From Lumbricus rubellus (taxonomy: Eukaryota; Annelida; Clitellata; Crassiclitellata; Lumbricidae), in the NCBI GenBank assembly GCA_945859605.1, contig OX243821.1, forward strand, positions 16,933,509 to 16,997,508: 64,000 bases of DNA. The letters run 5' to 3'. The notes below the pieces were generated by a model. The model was not told the DNA's origin. It made no database searches and saw only the letters and a list, made by a program, of their open reading frames with translations. A program made the position numbers and the translations under genes. Every line of letters starts with the position of its first letter. The first letter of the stretch is position 1. This document shows, piece after piece, positions 42,270 to 52,300 of this stretch.

Positions 42270-43010
42270 TTTTTAAAAAATTTGGAGTTAGAACCCTTGC
42301 ACTCTAAACAGACGATATTATAAGATATCGGTGATGAACTGTACGTAGTGGCACATATAGTACTGATTAGCTAAGGTAGTCATAATGCTATTGAGTAGCT
42401 ATGGTCCAGAATATAATCATTATATATAATATATTGGTGTAAAAACTGCACGTAGTGGAACATATAGTACTAAGGTACCGGGTAGTTTAATACGATAATG
42501 CACAGTTATTAATCATTTGCAAAGCGAATTTGAGCATCTTTGGACTTGTAACAGCTTCGCATGATAATTTATTATCATCATCATCGTGATCATCATCATC
42601 ATAACCATCGTTATTATTATTACTGTTGCTATTATTCATATTAGATGAGATAGTGGTATTAAAACTGTACGCAGTGGCACATATAGTATTGAGTAGCTAA
42701 GGTATTTTAATGGGTAGGGCGTAAGATATAGTCGTAAATAAAACTTTGGTACTAAGAACTATGCACCTTAGGAAACAGAGTGCTGAGTAGCTAAGGAAGT
42801 CATAATGCTGTTGAGTATCTATGGTGCAAAAATATAATTACATATGGATATTGGTGATAAAACTGTACGTACTGGCACATACAGTATTGTGCAGGATATA
42901 ATCATATATATGAGATATTGGTGGTAAAACTGTACGTAGTGGCACATATAGTGCTGAGTAGCTGAGGTAGTCATCATGCTATTGAGTAGCTATGGCGCTT
43001 GATTTGCCGT
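42270..43010 (+). repeat. GAGTAGCTA repeat cluster, plus orientation
   Basis: Motif positions about 42366, 42393, 42690, 42782, 42813, 42954 and 42983, with GTACGTAGTGGCACATATAG spacers. The entry block GTTAGAACCCTTGCACTCTA (42285) recurs in the same orientation at 44950, where the repeats run the other way. Confidence 0.8.
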
Positions 43011-43084
43011 TTAACTCCGCCTTTGGACACCATGCTTGTGTTCAGATTGTGCCATTAGTGGATTTTTATTTTCCCAACGTATCA

Positions 43085-43210
43085 TGTCACCATAAAAATA
43101 AATTATATAACGATAATATTCTGCACCATATCTACTCATTTTAAGTATTAAGACTACCTTATCAACTCAGTATATCAGTGATTTTCAACCGGGGTTCCGC
43201 GGAACCCAAG
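43085..43210. repeat. left arm of inverted repeat (partner 46597-46713 plus 55602-55625)
   Basis: The reverse complement of this ~125-bp stretch is found at the LTR element insertion site. Contains a hAT-like CAGTGATTTTCAACC (43173) next to the palindrome GGGTTCCGCGGAACCC. Confidence 0.8.
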
Positions 43211-43324
43211 GTCACGTGTCCGGTCACGTGTCTTATTCGGCATTAAAGCTACCTTAGCTACTCAGTATATGTTTCCGTAAGGTATAATTTTTAACACCAA
43301 TGTATCATATGTATAATTGCATTC

Positions 43325-44280
43325 TAAGTAAGTAAGTAAGTATTTTCTTTGTTACTCCACTTGCAAACGCACAATGGGACACAGAACATCATTATAATAC
43401 ATATAAGTAATAATAGGTAATAAAAACGTGCAAATTAAAAATCACAAGTTAAATTATAATATAATTACTTAACTATTATCGTCAAATAAGTTAACTATAT
43501 AGCATTCTCGTGATAAATCCCTTACCAATCAAGGAATCACATTCACATCGTGGTATCTCTAGATTATGTGATCAGTGCCTAAGGGAGCAACCAGTTACAC
43601 GTTCAGGTGTAAGAAGATAATGTAGGACATGCCCAGGGTCACAAATGATGGAAGAAAAGAGGGATACGGATACATCTGCCTTAGAACATAACATGTCAAG
43701 AGTAGGTGCTTGTGGGCAAACAACCTTGCGTATCAACTTTCTAATGATAGCAGACAGACGACTTCTCTGACCCTCATTTGCAAAACCACACCATGCTGGT
43801 GAAGAACAAAGCATTCGCACGACTGTGGTGGAACGTACAACATCATGGAGTCGGCTGCCTGTCAAGCCGTGCGGCACAAGGATACGAAGTGCATAAAATC
43901 ATTGCTTTGCTTTACAGACAATATTATGAATGTGTGCAGAAAATTCCAATCTATATGAAAGCGTGATACCAAGAACCTTAACTGAATCAACTCGTTCAAT
44001 CCCTATAATGGGGGGAGGGCAGTCAGAAGTTCTAGAATGGGGACGCCTAAAGATGACTTCACATGACTTGCTATGATTAAGGCGTAAGTTACAATTACTA
44101 TCCCACTTTGCAATGTGATCAAGTTCAGCAGCAGTAGTGTCAATATTTGAAGGAGGAATAATTAAGTAACAGTCATCAGCATATTTAAAAAGCCTATTAC
44201 CTGCAAATAGTAGTTTTAATACAGAAATTAAGGAAAGAAAGTTGACTGGCCCAAGGCCAGACCCTTGAATGATGCTTGCA
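43325..44280 (-). pseudogene. LINE reverse transcriptase, inverted
   Basis: On the minus strand: S-I-I-Q-G-S-G-L-G-P-V-N (motif B, ~44270), F-K-Y-A-D-D-C-Y-L-I (motif C, ~44180), L-R-L-N-H-S-K (thumb), then S-S-P-A-W-C-G-F-A-N-E and the C-terminus down to 43572, with a (TAAG)n 3' edge at 43325-43345. Several stops and frameshifts. Same broad family as the LINE at 20289-24190. Confidence 0.82.
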
Positions 44281-44410
44281 TTAATGCTCCTTCTATCTTT
44301 CGTAGACAGGCCATCTCGAACACCCTTAATCGCTGTTTCTCGGTCTCCCTCAGTGTCCAGGTCTCGGAATTGTAGAGTAATGCACTTAACACCAACGTTT
44401 CATACAACTT
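44281..44410 (-). pseudogene. second LINE fragment, inverted
   Basis: The minus frame reads L-L-Y-N-S-E-T-W-T-L, then F-E-M-A-C-L-R-K-I, the segment between RT and the W-F-G-H motif in the other LINE family. It abuts the previous LINE. Confidence 0.65.
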
Positions 44411-44934
44411 GAAACCAGATTATTTTCATGTAATAGTTGATAATAATTTAAAAGATAATTTTGAAGCATATTTGCGTTGTTATAAAACGATCTATCTTCA
44501 GATTTAAAAATATTTTAGATCTGCGGAGGTTTTAGGCCTAGGCTAGCTTCTGTCGTATGCTGTGATTTTGCGTATTTTTTTCACAAACATTTATTTTTTA
44601 GATTCGGAGACATAAAATATTTAAAAGGTTTCATCATTCCAACAAAGGGAAATGATCTGTTATCCAAAAATTCATAAATCACAATGATAGAAATTATTAT
44701 CTATCATCAGACACGAAATTATTTCGAAATGCGCAAAGGTTCTATTGCTGTAATTTTGCCTCCTGTTCGTCACAAATTTTATTATTTTAGACGCGGCGGC
44801 ACAAAAGTTTCTTTAAAGATTATATTATTCCAACTAAGGATATAATCTGCTATCTAAATTTTCATTAATCACTATGATACAACAATAAATGGATTTTTGG
44901 CAATCATCGAAAGTTTAGATTTGCTCTCCCGAAC
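44411..44934. other. no recognised feature
   Basis: AT-rich without recognised elements. Confidence 0.4.
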
Positions 44935-45470
44935 AATTTGAAAAAGTGGGGTTAGAACCCTTGCACTCTAAACAGACGATATATATGATTATATCTTTTA
45001 CCATAGCTACTCAATAGTATTATCACTTCCTTAGCTACTGAGCATATTATTTTCTACCTTAGCTACTCAGTACTATATGTGCCACAACGTACAATTTTAT
45101 CACCAATATCGCATATACATAGGCCTATATATGATTATAGTCTTCACCATAGCTACTCAGCTGCAGCATTATGACTTCATTGGCTACTCAGTACTATATG
45201 TTCCACTACGTGCAGTTTTAATACAAATATATTGTATATGATTGTATTCTGCACCATAGCTACTCAATTGCTGCAATATGACCGCATTAACTACTCAATA
45301 CTATAAGTTCCACTACGTGCAGTTTTAACACCAATATCTCATATATATGATTTTATTCTTCACAGTACCTACTCAGCTGCAGCATTATGACTACCTTCGC
45401 TGTTCAGTACTGTATGTCCCACTACGTGCAGTTTTAATACCAGTATCTCGCAACACGGTCATAGCGTCAC
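44935..45470 (-). repeat. GAGTAGCTA repeat cluster, minus orientation
   Basis: TAGCTACTC-type motifs near 45005, 45033, 45060, 45149, 45180, 45257, 45287, 45370 and 45400, with a full-unit period of about 108-113 bp. Opposite in direction to 42270-43010. Confidence 0.8.
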
Positions 45471-46596
45471 AAGTTCGCCTTGCAAATGATTAATATCTGC
45501 ACATAATCGTATTAAACTCTCGATGAGTTGTCGTTCTATGACGAAAGTTGGTGCACCTGCTGACAAATCGTCGAGGCTGAACGAATAGGCTGAAAAGGGT
45601 TTAGTCACGTCGGTTCTACAAAAGATACATTTTTACACCACATATATTGTAGCAATAAATTAACCAATTATATAAATTACAGATGGAAAAATCGTATTTT
45701 GACAGCCCCTCTCTTTTGTTGCAACTCAGTGGCGTATACAAGGGGGTTTGGGGTTAAAACACCCCATTGGCTTAGGAAAAACGTTTAAAGGGTTATTAGT
45801 TCAATTATATAAGAAAAACAGTCATCCGGCCATAACCCCCCCCCCCCCACAACATAAAAGAATCTTTTGGGGCACAACGATTGTTGTGAGTGACACGAGG
45901 CTACATGTATCTATAGGCTAGTGGTTCCGAGAGGCTTCAGCTTATTTGGGGAGTTTCAGCTTCGTTTGCTGGTTACGTCCCTGCACCTAAAAAGTAGCCT
46001 AGGTCCTACTTCTGTCACAATAACCACACATCTGATTCTTGTTTCACACGTCTGATTGATTTTCCCTAGAAGCAAAAATCGAGTATGGGGCACAGGCCTG
46101 TCGATAAAGATACTACAGATAAATATATCCTTATGGCGCAGCCTTAGCATTTGCAAAAATTTGAATATCCGCTACCTCTGCATGAGAAATTTAACCATTG
46201 GCTCTTCAAAATGAACTGACCAAAAAAGGAACAAACCATAGCCTACATGTCGCTGGTCTTGTGCTCGGCTCATTCTGTTTGGTCTGAACAGAACTCGAGC
46301 GTCCAAGTAGTTTAAAACCAATGATGAAAATGCTTTGTCCGACTGGACATTTGGAAACGTAGGCAATCTGTATAGGGCCTAAACCTATAGATTGCCATTT
46401 GATGAATGTGCCTTCCGAAAAACAAGTAGGCCTATTGAACGACATAATTGGCCTATAGAAAATAACAATACATTCACGTAATAATGTTTTTGAGCAAGAA
46501 TGACGGAAGGCTGGGAAAAATCTACTCGTTGCTGATACTTTTAGGATTTCAGTCGGTGCACTAAAATTTCTACCAAACTGCCGCGGAACCCCTGGC
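45471..46596. other. no recognised gene
   Basis: Contains G-rich and C-rich homopolymer patches (45740-45850) like hAT ends, but no pair of termini was found. Confidence 0.4.
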
Positions 46597-46713
46597 CGAC
46601 GCCCGCGGAACCCTTGGGTTCCGCGGAACCCCGGTTGAAAATCACTGATATACTGAGTTGATAAGGTAGTCTTAGGCCTAATACTTAAAATGAGTAGATA
46701 TGGTGCAGAATAT
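46597..46713. repeat. right arm of inverted repeat, split by the LTR element
   Basis: It mirrors 43085-43210 and continues beyond the LTR element at 55606-55625 (ATCGTTATATAATTTATT). The junction is therefore a known pre-insertion sequence. Confidence 0.8.
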
Positions 46714-47868
46714 TGTAGCGGACCAGGGGTTGGGCGAAAACACCAGGAGCCGAGTACCAACCCCAGTCGTCGAGGTACCCTCAGTCAGTCCGCGCAGTAC
46801 GGCCTTGGCTGTAGACCAAGGACTAGCCGGCTAGGCTTAAACACGTTTATTGAAGAAACCACGAAGATCATGTGGAGTTCACAGCACAAGTAATTTATTG
46901 CGTCACAATCGCTATAGCACTTCAAGAACGAACTGTTTGTGTCAGTTTCTACAGCGCTGGAATCAGAGTTCGTGCGTCGATGCAGCAGTTTATGTAGCGC
47001 CAGAATTCGTGCGTCGATGCAGCAGTTTATGTAGCGCCAGAGTCCGTGCGTCGATGCAGCAGTTTATGTAGCGCCAGCTTCCGTGCGTCGATGCAGCAGT
47101 TTATGTAGCGCCAGCTTCCGTGCGTCGATGCAGCAGTTTATGTAGCGCCAGCTTCGAATCGTCGAGGCTAGGAGTAGATTCGTCGCGGATACGCTAGGAG
47201 TCGAACCGTCGTTGCAGGTCCCAGTGACTTCCGTAGCGCCAGGAGTAGAATGCGAAGCGTTCAGGAATCGAACCGGCGTCGTCAAGCACGGCAGGCAATA
47301 GAGCCTGCGTGAATGGTCGGAGCAGATCCGCGGTGGTCAGGAATCGAACCGGCGTCGTCAAGCAGGACGGACCGTCGTCTCTGCCTCTGCAGCACCCGGA
47401 GTAGAACCGTCGTCGTAGCAGCTTCGTCCGTCAGCTAGGTTGCGGTAGTCGGAAACCGCAACCCCAGTCACGTGGAGGAGCACCTGAAGAGGCCGATGTT
47501 CAAGCTCAAGGCTGGTATTCAGGATTTTACCTCTCTCCACAACAGTATCACTCAACAAGCGTTTTACCGCTCGTCAAGCCAGATCATCAGCCAGCTACTA
47601 CGCGTTTTACCGCGTTCTTCACCAGGCCATTCGTCTGCGTCTAAGCACGGACAGAACCTCTCTTATATAGGCTCAAGGCTAGGCCAAGCGATGCATGCTA
47701 GCCAGTAGGTGGACGTATGCTGAGCGCACAATGGAAAATTCCCCACATGCACGTATGCTGAGCGTATGCTGGGCGAGCAGACACACGCAAGCAAACAGCA
47801 GTAGCAAGCAAGCAGCAGCAGCATCAGGCAGCAGCGGCAAGCAAACAGCCCGTAGCAATATTTCAACA
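46714..47868 (-). repeat. 3' LTR (1155 bp)
   Basis: Minus-strand start TGTTGAAATATTGC, end CCGCTACA. Contains five 37-bp tandem units (46965-47149) with the core CGTGCGTCGATGCAGCAG. Short frames inside are artefacts shared with the other LTR. Confidence 0.95.
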
Positions 47869-47879
47869 CTCCCCCCTAA
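47869..47879 (-). other. polypurine tract
   Basis: Minus strand TTAGGGGGGAG directly before the 3' LTR; the usual plus-strand primer of LTR elements. Confidence 0.8.
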
Positions 47880-49370
47880 CGAAAAATCCGAGGCCTCCTC
47901 GGAGCAACACCGGGGAAGGGGAGAGCAATGCCATTAATAAACGATACATGAAATGCTTAAACTTGGCCAACGAAAAACGTACATTTACGTAGCGCATTTT
48001 GATGTACTTAGCGCCACGTAAACAAAAAATACCCGTCAACGGTGAATCATGAATTAACAGACAGCTGTGGTCCCATAAGGATAGACCACAGAACGGCACC
48101 GGACGATACGGATATCAACAATGTCAATATGTGCAATGTACAAAATGGGCCTACATCTAACATTTTGAGGTAAACGGCAGCGTAACAGAAAAATACCGTA
48201 TTGCTCTCACAAATCCTGACAGCCAGGTCCCAGATCCACATGAACAAATAAGTCAGACAGTATTATCGTTTGGTCAATAGAAGTCGCGAATCGAACCAAC
48301 CGACATTGACAATAATCACAATAATAAATCAGACAAGCGACATAAACTCAGACTGCGTGATCAAAATTAAACAGAAAAATACCGTACTGGTTTCACAAAC
48401 CCGGACAATTAAGTCCACGATTAACGATGAAATTGTGCCACATAGTGGTCCACAATCCACAATATTTGTTTTCCTCTTCGGGTACGAAGTGCGTCGTGCA
48501 CAACCCCCGTACTCTTTTTTATTGCTCTCTTTTTTTTTTGTTTCGGGTACGAAATGCGAGGTGCGCATAACCCCCTTCTTTTTCCTTTTTTTTCTCTCTT
48601 TTTTTTCACAACATTATACATGTACAAGTAATTAAACCATCTTAACTAGGCCTATTAATCGCGTTAACAGACGCACTCAAAGGAAATAAATTGAACACTC
48701 AATTGAACGAAATAACACCTTTCAAACGCACGAGAGTAACTTACAATCCTAAACCAGCAAGATTGCACAGAGCCACCAACAAGAGAATGTCCTCTATACA
48801 CATTAATTCCTGCTCTGGCACCAATATCAAAAACGATCAAAATGTGAACTTAGCGTGACCTACTTACTGATTTATCAAAGCGAAGCCTGCATGCAAATAA
48901 TCGCAATTAATTGTGCGATTAATTAAACGATTAACAACAGAATCTCATGCAGCTAACCACGAATAACCACACGATTAATCAACCGATTTACACGAAGCAT
49001 TAGGCCTATAACAATCCATCTGGGGACAGATAAAAATAATAATAATACTGCATTTCTGCTCATAAAAATGGTGCTTTTCGCAAGGAAAATGTTTCTTTTT
49101 CACAAAATAATACTTTCCACAGTAAGAAAAATGCTTCTTTTTCCAATAAAAACGAAATGGTTCCTGTTTACCAAAGAAAAGAAAAGGGTTCTTTTCACAA
49201 TTTAGAGTAATGATACTTTTGCAATAAAATTTGTGCCTCGTTAAAGAATAAAAAGTATTCCCCCCCTCTTTTTGGCGATAAAAGAAAAGGCCTTTAGCCA
49301 AAAATGGGAATCTTTTAACGTCGTTCATTCACAACATCCTGTGTTGTCGTGCGCGGAACCTGCACGCCGT
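47880..49370 (-). other. long non-coding region between pol stop and 3' LTR
   Basis: 1.5 kb without a substantial frame. It has a duplicated ~60-bp block (TTCGGGTACGAA at about 48477 and 48542) and diverged repeats at 47950-48480, plus purine-rich repeats at 49030-49260. An envelope gene would lie here in a retrovirus-like relative, but none is seen. Confidence 0.6.
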
Positions 49371-52300
49371 CTACTGGAACCGGACTGGTCGACGAGTGGT
49401 ACGGTGAGGTCGACCGGCTCCCGCTTCGTCGGAGTTTCCGTCGTACGAATTTCCTTCCGTTTCGGGCGTTCTGTTCCTTGGCCGATTGACAACCGGCATG
49501 GCTGCGCCGTCGTCGTCGGGACCATGTCGATCCCCAGAAGTCGCTCCTTCCGCTGCAAGCGTTCCTTTCCGGCGACGCGACCGACGATCGTATGAGGCCG
49601 TGGCGCTTCCGGTCCCTTCAGGACGTGACCTTCCTGTCGCTTCCGCGGTCGGCTCGCTCCATTCCCCTTTCGTCCTCCCGTAGCAGTGGCGAAGTTTATC
49701 GACGTGCGATACGAAGGGCTTGGACTTCTGCGACTTTTGGAGAAGGTAGTTGACGGGACCGCACGCCCGCACAATCCGGAATGGACCCGTGAAGTTACGT
49801 TGAAACTTCGGGCTGCGTCGGACGAACTTCCGTGGGCTGAAGTAGTAGACCCAGTCACCTTCCTCAAACTTTGCAGGGCGCACTCGCAAGTCGTAGTTGT
49901 GCTTGCGTCTCTCGGCGCTCTTCTTGAGGCTTTTCCGCGCAGTGCCGTACGCCTTCTCGAATTTCTCCGCCAGGTCGGCCACGTAGGTTGAATAGGTGAG
50001 TCCACCCTCGTCGGTTCCTTCGGGCGGTCCATAAACGAGGTCCAGCGGTGCCCGGTTCTCTTTTCCGAAGACCAGGTAGTTTGGCGAGAAACCCGTTACG
50101 TCGTGGATCGAGGCGCGGTAGGCTGCCGCCACGTATGGGAGATGCTCGTCCCAGTCTCGCTGATTTTCGCTCACCACCTTTCCCAACATCGAGTTGAGCG
50201 TGCGGTGGTACCTCTCAATCATACCGTTGCTCTGCGGTCGATAGCTGGACGTCCGGACTTTGTCTACCTCCAGGAGCCGACACATTTCTTGGAACACATG
50301 TCCCTCGAAGTTCCTCCCTTGGTCCGTCAGAATCTGGAGCGGTGCCCCATAACGGACGACAATTGTTTCCACTAGCGCTTTTGCCACCGTGGTCGCCTCC
50401 TGGTTGGCCATCGGAACAGCTTCGGCGAACTTCGAGAAGTTGTCCATCATAGTCAGGATGTAGACGTTCCCCTTCTTGCTTCTCGGATGCGGGCCCGTAA
50501 CGTCCACGCTCACTCGCTCCCACGGCTCTCCACAGGTCACGGGCTGCAGAGGGCCTTGTCTTTGCAGCGCGCCCCGTCGGTACCGGCAGCATCCGTCGCA
50601 GTGTTGACAGAACCTCTTTACGTCTCCGGACCATCCGACCCAATAGGCACGTCTTCGAACCTGCCATCGAGTACGACGAATGCCCAGATGTCCACCTGTC
50701 ACGCCAGTATGCGCCAGCCTCAAGTAGTCTTCTCGAAGATCCTTTGGCACGAGTACTTGTTCCAGTTCGTCTGGCGTCCGTCGGTAGATCACATCGTCCT
50801 TCAGGTACAACGCGTCCCGCTGGTGCCAATAGACCTTAACGGCCTCTTCCTCCTGCAGAATTTCCTGCAGACTCGGCATCCCTTCGCTCAGCCAGGATCT
50901 CACCAGGCTTAAGACGGAGTCTTCTTTCTGCGATCTCACTATGTCGGTCGTACTGTCGCTTTCTGTCGTCACTTCCGTTACCTCCCGCACGAAGTGGTCC
51001 GTAGCATCAGCTTCCTCCCAATGACACTGTCGGCACGGCTTTCTGGACAAAGCATCGGCGTTTCCGTGTTTGCGTCCAGGACGATGCAGTATTTCGAAGT
51101 CAAACTCGGCCAACTTCTCCAACCATCGTCCTTGTTGCCCGATCGGGTCAGGAGTGTGCTGCAGCCATCTCAGCGCGGCGTGGTCTGTTCTGAGGGTAAA
51201 CCGCCTACCCAACAGGTACTGACGAAAGACTTGGGTGAAGTTTACCACGGCCAGCAATTCCTTTCGGGTAACGCAGTAGTTGCGCTCGGCCGCGGAAAAC
51301 AACCGACTACCATATGCAATCACCCGTTCTTCGCCGTCGATATTCTGGGAAAGTACCCCACCAATTCCGACGTCAGAGGCATCGCAGTCCAGAGTGTAAG
51401 CAGCGTCATCAACCGGTAGGCTAAGTACCGGAGCCATGGTCAGCGCTTCCTTTAATCGGTCGAAAGCATCCTGGCAGTCGTTTCCCCACAGAAAAGGCTG
51501 GTCCTTCCTCGTCAAAGCAAACAAAGGGGCGGCGACCAAAGAGAAACCCCGAATGAATTTACGGTAGTAGGAGCACAATCCTACGAAAGCCCGTACCTCC
51601 TTTAAGCATCTGGGCGTAAGCCACTCGGTTACCGCCTGTACTTTGGATGGATCGACAGATATCCCGTCAGCAGTCACTATATGTCCAAGAAAGGATACCG
51701 TGCGTCTGAACAGATGGCATTTGCTAGGCTTCAATTTCAAATTAGCATCTTTAAGCCTCGCAAAAACTTGACCCAATCTGTCCAAGTGCTGTTCCGCAGT
51801 ACTGCTAAAGATGATGACATCGTCCAAGTACACAAGACATAATTCAAAGTTCAACCCAGAGAAAACGATATCCATAAGCCGCTGGAAGGTAGCCGGGGCG
51901 TTACATAAGCCGAAAGGCATGACCCGCCACCGAAAAGTCCCTCGCCGAGTGATAAAAGCAGTCTTATCGGAGTCACCTGGATTCATCATGACCTGATGGT
52001 ACCCGCTGCGCAAGTCCAAAGTGCTGAACCACCCAGCGCCCGACAAAGCATCAAGACAGGCATCAATTCTAGGAAGAGGGTAAGAATCCTTCCGAGTCAA
52101 ATTGTTCAGTTTCCGGTAATCAATGCAAAATCTCAAGGAACCATCTTTCTTTTTAGCGAGGACCACATTAGCTGCCCACTCGCTAACAGCAGGCTCAACC
52201 ACACCGGTAGCCAACATTTGGTCCAGTTGTGCGTCAATAGCAGCCTGATACGGAAGCGGTTGTCTACGCAAAGGTTGTCTCACCGGACGAGAGTCTCCAG

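Noticed and set aside
43173..46650. 3.5-kb hAT with CAGTGATTTTCAACC ends
   Set aside because: The inverted similarity extends beyond these ends into both flanks, so it is an inverted repeat of a larger unit, not a single element.
49325..50032. Minus-strand 235-codon frame overlapping the end of gag-pol
   Set aside because: Shadow of the pol frame; no domain.
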